Shown: positions 46,340 through 57,224 of the stretch, piece by piece
Position numbering within the stretch: the stretch's first letter is position 1
Layout of the letters: each line of letters begins with the position of its first letter
Source: Gambelia wislizenii
Taxonomy: Eukaryota > Chordata > Lepidosauria > Squamata > Crotaphytidae
DNA: 64,000 bases
Assembly (NCBI GenBank): GCA_030847615.1
Contig: JAUMIR010000003.1
Span: forward strand, 287,054,265-287,118,264
Direction of reading: 5' to 3'
Notes under the pieces: model-generated
What the model was told of the DNA's origin: nothing
Database searches by the model: none
Seen by the model: the letters and a program-made list of their open reading frames with translations, nothing else
Made by a program: the position numbers and the translations under genes

Positions 46340-47170
46340 CAGTAGGACCCCCACATCCATGGGGGATTGATTCTGGGCCCCACTGCGGATGGTGAAATCC
46401 ACAGATATTAGTGAACACCCCCCATTGCCAATGCGACTGGGGTATTAACTGCCAATTGTCGCCATTGCCACCATGGTAGCCATGCCAGGGAGGAAGGGAG
46501 AAGGGAGGTAAAACCTCCCCTCCCCTCCCATCATCCTCCCATCACCATTGGAGCCACTGGAGCTCTGGTGCTACCGGAATTTCACCCCCTCCCTTCGCCC
46601 TCCCTGGAGCATTGCCTCCCTTCACCCTCACTGGAGCCACTGGAGCCATGGGGGTGAAGGGAGAAGGGAGGTGAGACATTCCCTCTCTTCCCTTCACCCT
46701 CTCATCATTGTCCCATCACCACTGGAGCTTTGTGCCATCCCTTCACACTTCTGGAGCTTTATCCTCCCTTTGTACTCACCTGAGTCACTGGGCCCATGGG
46801 GGGGCAATGGGAGAAGGGAGGTGAGACTTCTCCTCCTCTCCCTTCACTCTTCCATCACCACTGGAGCTTCACTCCCTCCCTTCGCCTTCCCGTCACCACC
46901 AGAGCTTTGCCCCTCCTTTCACCCTCCCGGAGCTTCGCACTCACCAGAGCCACCGGAGCCATGGGGGAGGGGGGCGAAAGGAGAAGGGAGGTGAGAGCTC
47001 CCCTCCTCTCCCCTCCTCTCCCCTCCCTTCACCTTTCCATCATCGTTTCCACCATGGAAGCTACCTGGAGGCCTCCTCCCCTTCCTCCCCTGTCCACCCC
47101 CCTGCTGTCACCAACCACAGATAATTGAAGCAGCAATTGGTGAATCAGCAGATGCGGGGGTGCTACTGTA
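46340..47170. mobile_element. Tigger-like element expanded by an internal minisatellite
   Basis: Ends CAGTAGGACCCCCACATCC (46,340) and GATGCGGGGGTGCTACTG (to 47,168) are inverted repeats; the right flank is TA and the left CA. Between about 46,490 and 47,060 a unit of 150-170 bp repeats about four times, each with AGAAGGGAGGTGAGA (about 46,501, 46,661, 46,811, 46,981), a pyrimidine-rich CCCTTCACCCTCC part and GGAGCCACTGGAGCC. Proline-rich frames at 46,548-46,994 and 46,796-47,128 come from this composition and have no protein domain. Confidence 0.68.
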
Positions 47171-47665
47171 CTTTGTTATTATTGTATTTTTAGTGATAGA
47201 GAGCTCTGGTGCTACCAGAGAGAGGTTTGTGGGATTTGCTTCCTCATCTGCCAAAATGACATAGCTCACTTTGGGTAGTATATGCACCAAGGAAGGGGCA
47301 CACCATTGGCTGCACTCCCTGGACATGTGCACACCTATGTTTAGAGTCTTTCATAGTCTTACATAGTCATTAAGATCTATATCTATAGTTTTATCTATAT
47401 CCATATAGAACAAATAAACAACACTTCTAACAAGTTTGTTCTGGATCTCAGAAGGATACAGTTAATCACTAATAATGCATATATCTTAGAGTGATAAACA
47501 AAGAACTTCATGAATGAATTAATGAAATGTTTTGACTTCTGTCTTCGTCACTTGTTAAGCATAACATAAAAATGAAAGTGAACTATCTGTATGCATGTGT
47601 ATATATCAAGGCATATCATATCATACATTTTATATCCTATATTATGAAAATATATCTTTATAATT
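47171..47665. other. No gene or named repeat recognised
   Basis: No motif; AT-rich from 47,340 on. Confidence 0.5.
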
Positions 47666-47667
47666 TG

Positions 47668-48535
47668 GACTCACAGAGAGGAGTCACTCAAGACATTTCA
47701 CCAGAATTTCACCAGCTTCCACGCCTCCATCAATCTCAGCCTGGAACTATCAACAGAACAAGTCCACTTTCTGGACACTACTGTACAGCTACACAACAGA
47801 TATCTGAGCACCACACTATATCACAAACCTACTGACTGCTACACATATTACATGCCTCTAGTTTTCACCCAAACACAATACCAAATCCACAGTTTACATA
47901 GCTTACAAATCCATAGTTTAATCCCTCCAATACAATAACATCAGCTCAGAGCCACAAGACAGAGACTCCAAACTCATGGAATTACAACAAATATTACTGT
48001 ATCCATTATATAGAGTAACAAAACAAAACAAAACAAAACAAAAACCCAGCAAGGCAAGACTTGTACCCAGGATTAATCTATTACAGAAAAGAATGAAGAC
48101 AGGAAATGACAGAACCCCACTAGTGGTCACATGCAGTTCTCAATTGAGACCACTCAGACTTATCATCACTGAACTATAACCTATTTTGAACTGCCCTCTC
48201 AAAGCCTCTTGGTGGCAGTCCTTTACTTGCCTGCAGACAGCCTCCCACTATCAAACAGTTACTTACTTAAGGAGGATGCACAACACAGATGGGGAGACAG
48301 GTATAAGACCTTTTCACAAACCCAGACGCCAACTCTGCCCACTCATCTACTTAGGAAATGTCATCACAGGACTTAATCATGTCACCACAATATTAGAGGT
48401 GCTTTCATTTGTTCATCTGCTAATGTGGTATATGCCATCCATTGCCCACAATACCTTTTAGCACTCTACATTGGGCAAACAGGACAGTCTCTGCACCAGA
48501 TGGTGATGGACATAAATCAGATATAAGAAATGGGA
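47668..48535 (+). mobile_element. Penelope-like element remnant (RT C-terminus and GIY-YIG endonuclease)
   Basis: A frame near 47,718-47,850 reads FHASINLSLELSTEQVHFLDTT and then LYHKPTD, the block that follows the reverse transcriptase core in Penelope-like elements. Further on, GIRPFHKPRRQLCPLIY (near 48,300-48,350) matches the cysteine-bearing linker, and ALYIGQTGQSLHQMV (near 48,459-48,505) is the GIY-YIG nuclease start in its usual LYIGQTGQSLRQR wording. Many shifts separate the blocks, and an AAAAC microsatellite interrupts it at 48,017-48,043. The copy is dead and both ends are unclear. Confidence 0.78.
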
Positions 48536-48607
48536 ATACTCAAAAAACAGTTGTAGAACACTCCAGCCTTCCTGGGCATTAGGATAATTCTTCTTGAACA
48601 AAAAATC

Positions 48608-48969
48608 TACAGTGGGCCCTTGGTATCTGCTACGGTTTGGTTCCAGGACCACCTCTGAATACCAAAATCTCTGGATGCTCAAGTCTCATTATATACATCT
48701 CATCTAGCTTTTCTTCGCAAACGAAGATTCAGGAAGGACTCATCCTGTGTTTTCTGCAAGCGCGCTGATGACTAAAAAGGCCAATCTGAGATAAATCAGT
48801 CTAGTTGCAGAAAGCACAGCAGAATACAATGGCATAGTAAAATGGTGTCCTTTCTATAAAATGGCAAAATGAAGGTTTGCTTTTTTTTTCTTTTTTTTTT
48901 TTGCAGGGGGATTTTCTATGGATTTTCAGGCTTTAGATGGTGGAATCCATGGATACAGAGGGCTGACTG
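48608..48969. mobile_element. Tigger-like palindromic MITE with a ~125-bp insertion
   Basis: Starts CAGTGGGCCCTTGGTATCTG at 48,610 and ends GATACAGAGGGCTGACTG at 48,969. TA precedes it, but TT follows. The interior matches copies at 8,767 and 23,418, except that an extra segment of about 125 bp (roughly 48,697-48,823) separates CATTATATACA from ATACAATGGCATAG; ATACA is present on both sides. The extra segment contains TTCTTCGCAAACGAAG, a small hairpin, and is not recognised. Confidence 0.7.
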
Positions 48970-49371
48970 TTCAAAGGAAGTCTGGAAAGAGAAACAGCTG
49001 AATTGGAATCTATTCACAAATTCCAGTCCATCAACATTGGGATGAACAGAGACAATGGTTTCCTGGCACACTACGCATATTAGTGAGTGTGCTCTTGGCC
49101 AGTTTATCACATATCCTTTCTGGTTCCCAGCCAGCATCACACTATATTCCATAACTCCCTTCACCATTCATATGGTCATTGACCCACCCTAGACTTAGGT
49201 AACATCTTTCCTCCTCCCTCTGTACCTCAATAGTCATTGTTAAAATTGAACTTGTCACCTCATCACCATACCTAGAAGTTTTGCATTTCTGTGGCTATTC
49301 ATACACCCTGCTTATAAGGTCTGCTCCTAGGCACTAGTTCACTCCATACATATGAGGAAGTAGAGTAAAGC
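48970..49371. other. No gene or named repeat recognised
   Basis: No motif in either strand. Confidence 0.5.
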
Positions 49372-49565
49372 TGCTGCCACTCTGCAGAAATAATGCAATT
49401 TGATATCACTTTAGAATAGAATAGAATAGAATCTTTATTACGGTCATAGACCAGCACTTTGATATCACTTTAACTGCCATGGCTCAATTCTATGAAATCC
49501 TGGGATTTGTAGTTTGTTATGGCACCAGAGCTCTATAACAGAGAAGCCTAAATATCTCACAAAAC
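49372..49565. repeat. Left half of palindromic MITE, holding a 44-bp retro insertion
   Basis: CTGCTGCCACTCTGCAGAAATAATGC, then TTTAACTGCCATGGCTCAATTC, ATCCTGGGATTTGTAGTTTG and GGCACCAGAGCTCTATAACAG are the family's left arm and centre. The right arm is absent. The insertion at 49,414-49,457 sits inside the left arm. Confidence 0.65.
49399..49472 (-). mobile_element. 44-bp 3' end of a retroelement with exact 15-bp target duplication
   Basis: TTTGATATCACTTTA occurs at 49,399-49,413 and at 49,458-49,472, and the 44 bp between them end (on the minus strand) TGGTCTATGACCGTAATAAAG followed by an ATTCT microsatellite. This is an extremely 5'-truncated insertion. It shares its 3' words with 2,436-2,482. 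Confidence 0.85.
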
Positions 49566-51221
49566 TTCTTTCTCTCTGTTACTCTCAGATGTGCTACAAG
49601 ATTCCTTTGCATACTGGTAATCCAGAAAAGACAGAGGTGTTCCTGGTCAGTTGAAAGTCAGGTCAGGGAAGGGGACTTCCGGTGGAGAGGCGACTGAGGA
49701 GGAGGGGTAACGCGGAGCTCGCATACCCCTCCGCTCCGTTTGTGGGATAAACCCCTAATAACACAATATCACAGAGGGGTGCAAATCACCTGAGGTAAAG
49801 GTGATTCAAGAGGGCTAACCCCAAGTTTCCAGCCCCAGCGGGGACGGCGAAAGCGGAGGAAACCTTGACTGCGAACGGGCTGAGGAAGGTGGAAGCCGCT
49901 CCCACAAACGAAAGAGTAGCTGTTAAACAGCAACGCTGTCGCCACCATTTCTAAAGGAAACGCATCGTGGAGGACTAAAGTAAGAGATTTCTTTGCATTC
50001 AAGTGGGAAAATCCTTAGAGTATGTCTGTTTGAACTGGATAAATAACTATGGACTGAGTGTAATTCAGGTGGAATATGAGTATTTGAAAAGGAAGCCTGG
50101 TGTAGAAAGCGTTAGAGGGGGTTGGAGCAACAACTGCAGTCAGAAGAGTCAAGACGGTGGAGCCCGGGAGAATACTACAAAACTACGGAGCAGTAAAGAA
50201 AATAAGGATAAAGGAAAGCAAGAAAGAAAAGGAAAGAAAGGAAAAGGAAAGAAAAGCGGAAGAAGAGGAAGAGGAGGAAGGTGAGAGAAAGGAACAGAAA
50301 GGTTGCTGAAAACAGGCAGCAAACTAACCAAGACGAAGCGACGAGGGACTACAATAGAGAGCGTGGAACGTGGAAGATACAACAAGGGAAGGAGGGGGAG
50401 CGTGGAGTTGGGAACTGGGAGGTAGAAAACTGGTAAAAGGGGTAGAGAGAAAGAGAAGGGGGGAGAGAAAGGAGCATCAATAACCAAAGTAAAGATAGTG
50501 AGGGAAAGCTTTGGTTGGGAGTTAAATAATTATATATGGCTAGTATCTTATATTGGGTTGAAGCTAATTAAGAAGATTGACATTATCTCATACATTCTAT
50601 ATAACTATATATATATATACCACTCCACCCTCTGAACCTAGGTATACTCTAAGCGCCCTTTAATGTTCCCTGTTGCTGAAATCTTTGTGCAAAATCTGTG
50701 AAAATTTGAGAAAGGTGGATGGTGTTTAGGCTCATAGGAGACATATTTTTGTGATAAATGCTTGGAATTTATTTTCTATTCCATATTGATTTTTGTGAGT
50801 GAGAGAACAAATATCACAGACCGCAAAGCAGGGTTAGGAATAGGAAAAGCAACGGTAAACTATAAAATCTGGTTCTATATCTTAAGACTTGTTTGAAACC
50901 GATTCTAAAACTTTAATTTCCAATTATATTGCAAGGGGGAACTCGGAATGAGAAATTAGTAGCAAAAGGAGGTGAATGAGAAATTGGTTCTATAAAGGAG
51001 GAATTTGATAAACAGAAGAGCTAAGGATAGAGATTACGGGGGTAATTTCTAAAAGGAAAAGAGGGAAATATAGAATGCTAAATAGATAGACGTACCTATG
51101 CTAAATAGCAGGGAATATACACGAGTCTGAGGTAACGGGTAAAATTGCAATATAGGCGGAAAGCAAGCAAGAAATAATAAGATCAAGATTGGAGGAGAAG
51201 CAGGATAGTTAAGTACAGGAA

Positions 51222-52461
51222 ATGCCTAACACGAGGAAAACAACAGCACAGGGACAAAGCCAGATTCAAACAACTAGAAGGCCTTCTCTAGAGATGACAT
51301 CTAAAATAACAGATACAAACCAATTGCTTCTTTGTGAATTTAAGAAATTAAGCAGCAATATAAAATCAGAAATGAAAGAATTAAAAGAAGAAATCAAGAA
51401 TGAGTTACAAAAACAATTAGATAAATTTGGAAACCAACTAGAAAAGGTAACAAGAGATATCACAAAGATGAAAGGGGAATTACAAGAGCTGCAGAGCAAA
51501 ACAAAAAACTTAGAGACGAAAACAAGAGTATTAGAAACAAGATTAGAGTATGAAGGCACCCATAGAATTGAAACTAGATAATAATAACATGAAATAAAAA
51601 CTAGATCGAAATGTATAAAATTGAGAGGTCTAAGTGAACAAAGAAATGAAAATTTGGAGACGAGGATAATCCCGATACTAGTGGAATATATAGGGTGGTT
51701 GCCAGAGCAACTAGATGTCAAGATAGATAAGGTCTACAGGATTGACTCATGGATAGCCAAAAAGAAAAAAAATACCACAAGATATTGTGGTATATTTCAT
51801 AAGAGAAAGGATAAAAGAGGTGGTTATCCAGGAGAGTTACAAAAAAACACGGAAAATTGAAGGACAAGATATAAAAATATATAAAGATATCCCACTTCTA
51901 GTGTTAAAGAAAAGACAAGATTACAGATTTCTGACCCAGGTGCTGAAAGTAGAAAATATTCCGTATAAATGGAACAAAATAGAAGGGATATCCTGTACTT
52001 ACAATTACAAAAGTTACAAAATAAATACAGTAACAAAAGCAAAAGAATTTTTAAATAAGATCAAGAGAACACCAGAGAAGGAAAGGAAAGAAAATAGAGG
52101 AAGAGAGAAAGGAGAAAAGATAGGAACAAGATTGGGGGAAGAAAACACAACAAGCCAAAAGAAGGAGGGAAGCAACGATAATGAGAGAGCCAAAGGGAAG
52201 CGAAAAGGAAGGGAGGGAAAATTAGAGGATAAGCAGGGGGGAAATGAGGGACAACGAATAGCTGGAAAAGAAAAAAAGGGACAAACATCAGAATTAAGTG
52301 AAGATGATGATAAAGAAAGCCTAGAAACACATAAGGAGATTTTAAGAAATGAAATAAGTGAATCTAGTGCAGAGGAAGAAGAGGAAGAGGAAGAGGAAAA
52401 AGAAGAAGAAGAAGAAAAAAGAGAAGGAGAGAGGGAAGATACATGGGAAGAGGAAAACTAA
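51222..52461 (+). pseudogene. L1 ORF1, lineage 2, two frame disruptions, long acidic tail
   Basis: It starts MPNTRKTTAQGQSQ at 51,222. Residues about 30-110 form a coiled coil (KELKEEIKNELQKQLDKFG and following heptads). Three consecutive TAA codons at 51,579-51,587 end the first segment; the frame reappears as KCIKLRGLSEQRNENLE, then shifts in an A-run near 51,762-51,773 to PQDIVVYFIRERIKEVVIQ and IKIYKDIPLLVLKKRQDY, the RRM and C-terminal domains. From about 52,090 to 52,461 the protein is highly charged and ends with a run rich in Glu (EEEEEEEEEKEEEEEK). The product would be an RNA-binding chaperone; this copy cannot make it whole. Confidence 0.88.
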
Positions 52462-52489
52462 GAATAAAAAAGTCAGTTAGGAAAAAAAG

Positions 52490-55400
52490 ATGAAAGATAA
52501 AATCTGGACATGGAATGTGAAGGGGCTAAATAGTCCTGAGAAAAGAAAGTATTTTACTATATAGAGAAACAAAAAATAGATATCACTGTATTACAGGAAA
52601 CACACATTAGGGAACAAGATATAAGACTTCTAAAAAATCCAAAATTAGGAGAATTGTATTCAACTAAGTATGGAAGGAAAAAGAGAGGAGTAGCAATATA
52701 TGTTAATAAAAAATATGAATCCAAAGAAGTATTTAATGATAAAAATGGATACTATATTGGAGTAGAAGTCAAAATACTTGGTAAAGAGATACTGTACTAG
52801 GCCTATATGCCCCCCAAGAAAATAAGAAAAGTTTTTTCCAGGAACTATTGACAATTATAATGGACTATGACTATTCAAATCTTATAATAGCAGGAGATTG
52901 GAATGCAGTGTGTGAACCAGAAAAAGATAGATCCAACAAAAAAGCTAAGAGAGGAAAACAGGGATCTCTTCCAAATACAGTGAGGGAACTAATAACACAA
53001 TTGGGATTAATGGATATATGGAGACACCGACATATCACAGAAAAAGATTATACTTTCTATTCAGACCGGCACCAAAGCTGGTCTAGAATAGATATGATTA
53101 TGATATCTAAAACTTTACAAAAAGAGGTGAAGAAAGTTGAAATAATGCAAAGAATAATATCGGACCATGCACCAATACTAATGGAAATGGGAAGGAGAAA
53201 AAACACCTTTGAATGGAAATTAAACAATATGCTATTGAAAAAAGATAAAATAGTAGAACAAACAAAAGAAACCATAAAACAGTATTTCAAAGAGAATATA
53301 GGTAAGGGGGTAACAATGAATATAGTATGGGACGCCGGGAAAGTGGTGGTACGGGGTGAATTCTTAAGGCAAGAGACAGAATATAAGAAAGAAAGAAATA
53401 GAAAATTAAACAGAATTTCAGAAGAGTTGAGACAAAAAGAAAAAGAAGATAAACTAAAGTCAGGAAATGAGAAAATAAGAAAAGAGATAAAAGTGTTAAG
53501 AAAACAACTAGAGATAGAAATGAACATAGAAATCAGCCAGAAATTGAAATTTGCCCGCCAGAAACATTTCGAACACGCAAACAAGCCAGGGAGATGGTTA
53601 GCGTGGAGGACAAGGAAAGAGAGAGAGAAAAAAGTAATAACAGAAATTAAGATAAATAATGAAAGGGTAACAAAGCAGAAAGAGATTATGAAGGTTTCTA
53701 TGACTACTTTAGTGGAGTTTATAAGGAATATAGGAGCACAAGTGAAACACAGGAAAAAATCAGAAAATATCTTGAGAAAGAAAATATCCCACAATTTACG
53801 GAAAGTCAAAGACAAGGGTTAAATGAACCAATAACAATTAAAGAAATTAGGGAAGCAATAAGCAAATTAAAAAATGGCAAAGCACCGGGACCGGATGGGT
53901 TCTCGGTACTATATTACAAAACGTTTATGGAAGACCCTCTACATAAGCTCCTAAATGAAATAAACCAGACAAATATACCGGAAACGTGGGGGAAGGCAAG
54001 CATCGTTCTTATTCCCAAGGAAGGGAAAGACCAGACACGAATTGATAACTACAGGCCCATTTCATTGTTAAATATTGACTATAAGATTTTCACAACCATA
54101 CTAGTAGAAAGATTGAAAAAAGTTTTGACATCATGGATATACGAGGATCAGAGTGGATTTCTACCAGGGCGGAATACAAAGGACAACTTGAGAACGTTAC
54201 TAAACGTGTTAGAATATTATGAAAAACACAATGAAAGAAAACTAGCAATGGTTTTTATGGACGCCGAAAAGGCATTCGACAACATCAATTGGGAATTTTT
54301 GGTTATGGTAATAAGAGAAGTGGGGATTGGAAATGACTACGCAGATTGGGTTGAGAAGATCTATAAAAAGCAGGAGGCCCACATAATAATTAACGGGGAA
54401 AAATCCAAAAAATTCCCAATAAAGAGAGGAACACGTCAGGGTTGCCCTTTATCCCCATTATTGTTTATCATAGTCTTGGAGATCTTGAATAGGAATATCA
54501 GGTTAAACCAACAAATAAGAGGGGTTAAAATCCAGGAATATCATTATAAATACAAATCTTTCGCAGATGACATAGTTTATTTTTTAGAAAACCCAACAGA
54601 GAGTATCGAACTGCTACTAAAAATCATTGAAGAATATGGTTCACTAGCAGGAATTAAGATAAATAGGGAGAAAACCGTGATAATCACAAAGAATATGAGC
54701 AAAGGGGAAGAATACCAACTTGAGAAGATTACGGGGTTCAAAGTGGAGAAGAAAACAAAATACTTGGGAATAATTATCACTAATAAAAATATAGACATAT
54801 ATGAAAATAATTACATCAGTGGATGGAAGAAAATAAGGGATGAGCTGAAAAGGTGGAGTAAATTAAATCTATCATGGATGGGTAGAATGGCAGTGGTAAA
54901 AATGATGGTGCTTCCTAAGTTACTCTACTTATTCCAAAACATCCCAATACTTTACAACGATAACTTTTTTAAAATGGTAAATAAAGACATATTTGGCTTT
55001 ATATGGGCAAATAAGAGACCACGGATTGGGAGAAAATTAGTATACGATTCAAAGGAAAGAGGAGGGTTAGGATTCCCAGACATTAAAAGTTACTACGAAG
55101 CAAGCTGCTTCTTATGGGTTAAAGAATGGATATTGTTGGAAAATACAAGGTTGTTGCGACTGGAGGGCTTTAATTTACGTTTTGGGTGGCATGCTTACAT
55201 GTGGTATAAAAAAGAGAAGGTACACAAAGATTTCACCCATCACGTTATTAGACGCGCTCTGCTAAAGACATGGCTAAAGTATAAAGAAAAATTATACTGG
55301 AAGATACCGGTTTGGGTATCAACCCACGAAGCGTTCCATAAAAGAGAAAATCTAGTCAAAGATAGATGGCTACGATATAGTGAGATCTTAAAGAAAGTAA

Positions 55401-56223
55401 ACGGGACATATAAAATGAAATCCGAGGAGGAGTTGAATAAGGAAAACATCTATTGTCATTGGTTCCTATTTAGACAGATAACAGAAAAATTTAAAAGAGA
55501 TATAACCATGGAGGGAATAGAAGAATAAATGAATGATGTTGATAAAATAATATGGGGAAAAAAAGGTAAATTTATGTCAAAAATGTATAAAGAAATCCTG
55601 AGATTGAATATGGAGCAAGAGATAATAAAACCATACATGATCGCATGGGCCCGGGATTGTAAAAACCAAATTCCACTAAGTGAATGGGAGATTGCATGGA
55701 CAAAAAACATTACATTTACTAGAAGCAATGGCTTAAAGGAAAATTTCTACAAATCAATATTTTTGCAAAAATATACAAAAATTCGTCAAATATTTGTTGG
55801 AAATGTGGAAAAGCCGCGGGCACATACTTTCATGTTTGGTGGAACTGCAAAAAAGTCAGGGGATTCTGGAAAGGAATTCATAAGAATATTTGCAAGTATC
55901 TGGAGATTGACTTTGTATGTAAACCAGAAACATATCTGTTAAACATACTACAAGGCATAAGTGAACATGACTTGAAAACTTACAGAAGAATTATATTGTA
56001 TATGATAACGGCGGGTAGAATAGTAATTGCAAAAAGCTGGAAAAGTGTAGAAGCTCCACAAATGGAAGAATGGATATATAAACTATTTGAGATGTATGAG
56101 ATGGACAGACTAACAATAATTCTGGACGAAAATAAAACATTAAAAGACTGCGAGGTATGGAAGAAACTGATACCCCTATGGAAAGAAATAGGGGGAGAAA
56201 GAACAACAGTGGAAATTGAATAA
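52490..56223 (+). pseudogene. L1 ORF2, lineage 2, intact FADD but broken frame
   Basis: The start MKDKIWTWNVKGLNSPEK is at 52,490. Endonuclease blocks: LQETHIRE, LIIAGDWNAV, SWSRIDMIMIS and IISDHAPI. Breaks occur near 52,545, at TAG 52,797 and near 53,690. The reverse transcriptase frame at 53,927-55,528 is open for 533 codons: RPISLLNIDYKIF, MVFMDAEKAFDNINW (motif A), [13 protein letters not shown] (motif B) and SFADDIVYFLE (motif C, FADD at 54,560-54,571, intact). TAA at 55,526 is in frame with the following segment; a shift near 55,780 precedes the cysteine motif (ICWKCGK..FHVWWNC). Relics of about five to six lesions in 3.7 kb indicate a fairly recent loss of activity. Confidence 0.9.
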
Positions 56224-57224
56224 CAAGTTACAGAGACATTCAAGGAAGAGAAACAGAAACTAAAACAAAGCTACTAAAGGAAGGGATGGAATGAAAGCGT
56301 GAAAAAATACACTTGAAGAAGACAAAACCAAAGGAAGTTCATTTTCCTTTTTTAACTATGTGTTCGTTTGTTTGTTTGTTTTAGAAAGATGTGAAGGAAT
56401 ATATGTATGTATGCCTGATGTTCGGTATTTGTATGTAATGTGTTTTTTTTGTTTGTTTTTTGTTTTGTTTTTTGTTATTTGTAGATATGTGAAATTTTAT
56501 ATTTGTCATTGGTATTCTGTGATAAGTTCATGTAATTATATGTAAAATTTGCAATAAAAATTATATATAAAAAAGAAAAGAAAAGAAAGTCAGGTCAGGG
56601 AATAGGGATTCAGCCGGTGCAGGATGGGATTACACTCCCCCTAAAGATGCAGGCTTAGGTGTGCTCCTGGATTCACTCTGAGCCTGGAAGCTCAGGTTTC
56701 AACCATGGGCAGGAGTCCCTTTGCACAGTTAAAGCTTGTACACCAACTGTGCCCCTTCCTTGGGACATCAGATTTGATCTTGATGACACATGCCTTAATT
56801 ACATCCTTGTTAGATTTCTGCAATGCACTCTATGTGGGGTTGCCTTTGAAGACTGTTCAGAAACTTCAGTTGGTCCAAAAAACTGCAGGCAGATTGCCAA
56901 CTGGCTACAGGGAACACAAAACTCTCTTTTTGCAACAGCTTCACTGGTTGCTGGTCTGGTTCTGGGCATTGGGCACAATTCAAAGTGCTGGTTTTGCCAT
57001 ATAGAGCCCTATACAGCTCAGGTCCAGGTTATTTGAAAGACCATATTCTTCCTTTTAAACCAGCCCATGCTTCGAGTTCTGCTTGGGAGGCCCTTCCCTC
57101 TGTCCCACCACCCTCACTAATACATCTGGTGGGAACATAGGAGAGGGCTTCTCAGTGGGTGCCCCCAAGCTCTGGAATTCTCTTTCCAGAGAAGTTACAC
57201 TGGTGCCATCCCTACTTTCTTTTC

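Larger units (their letters stand above)
49653..56602 (+). mobile_element. Full-length L1 LINE, lineage 2, with exact 18-bp target duplication
   Basis: The element spans 49,671-56,584 (about 6.9 kb). GAAAGTCAGGTCAGGGAA lies at 49,653-49,670 and again at 56,585-56,602; the duplicated bases belong to the host L2. Parts: a 5' UTR of about 1.55 kb starting GGGGACTTCCGGTGG; ORF1 51,222-52,461; ORF2 52,490-56,223; a 3' UTR of about 360 bp with AATAAA at 56,552 and an AAAAG tail. A purine-rich stretch lies at 50,150-50,480. ORF2 motifs are better kept than in the L1 at 33,535. Confidence 0.96.

Noticed and set aside
46548..47128. Proline-rich frames as a possible protein gene
   Set aside because: They arise from a pyrimidine-rich minisatellite inside a Tigger-like element, and overlap in two phases.
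53057..53815. 252-codon minus-strand frame
   Set aside because: Antisense of L1 ORF2; the Phe/Ser/Ile-rich product mirrors the A-rich sense strand.
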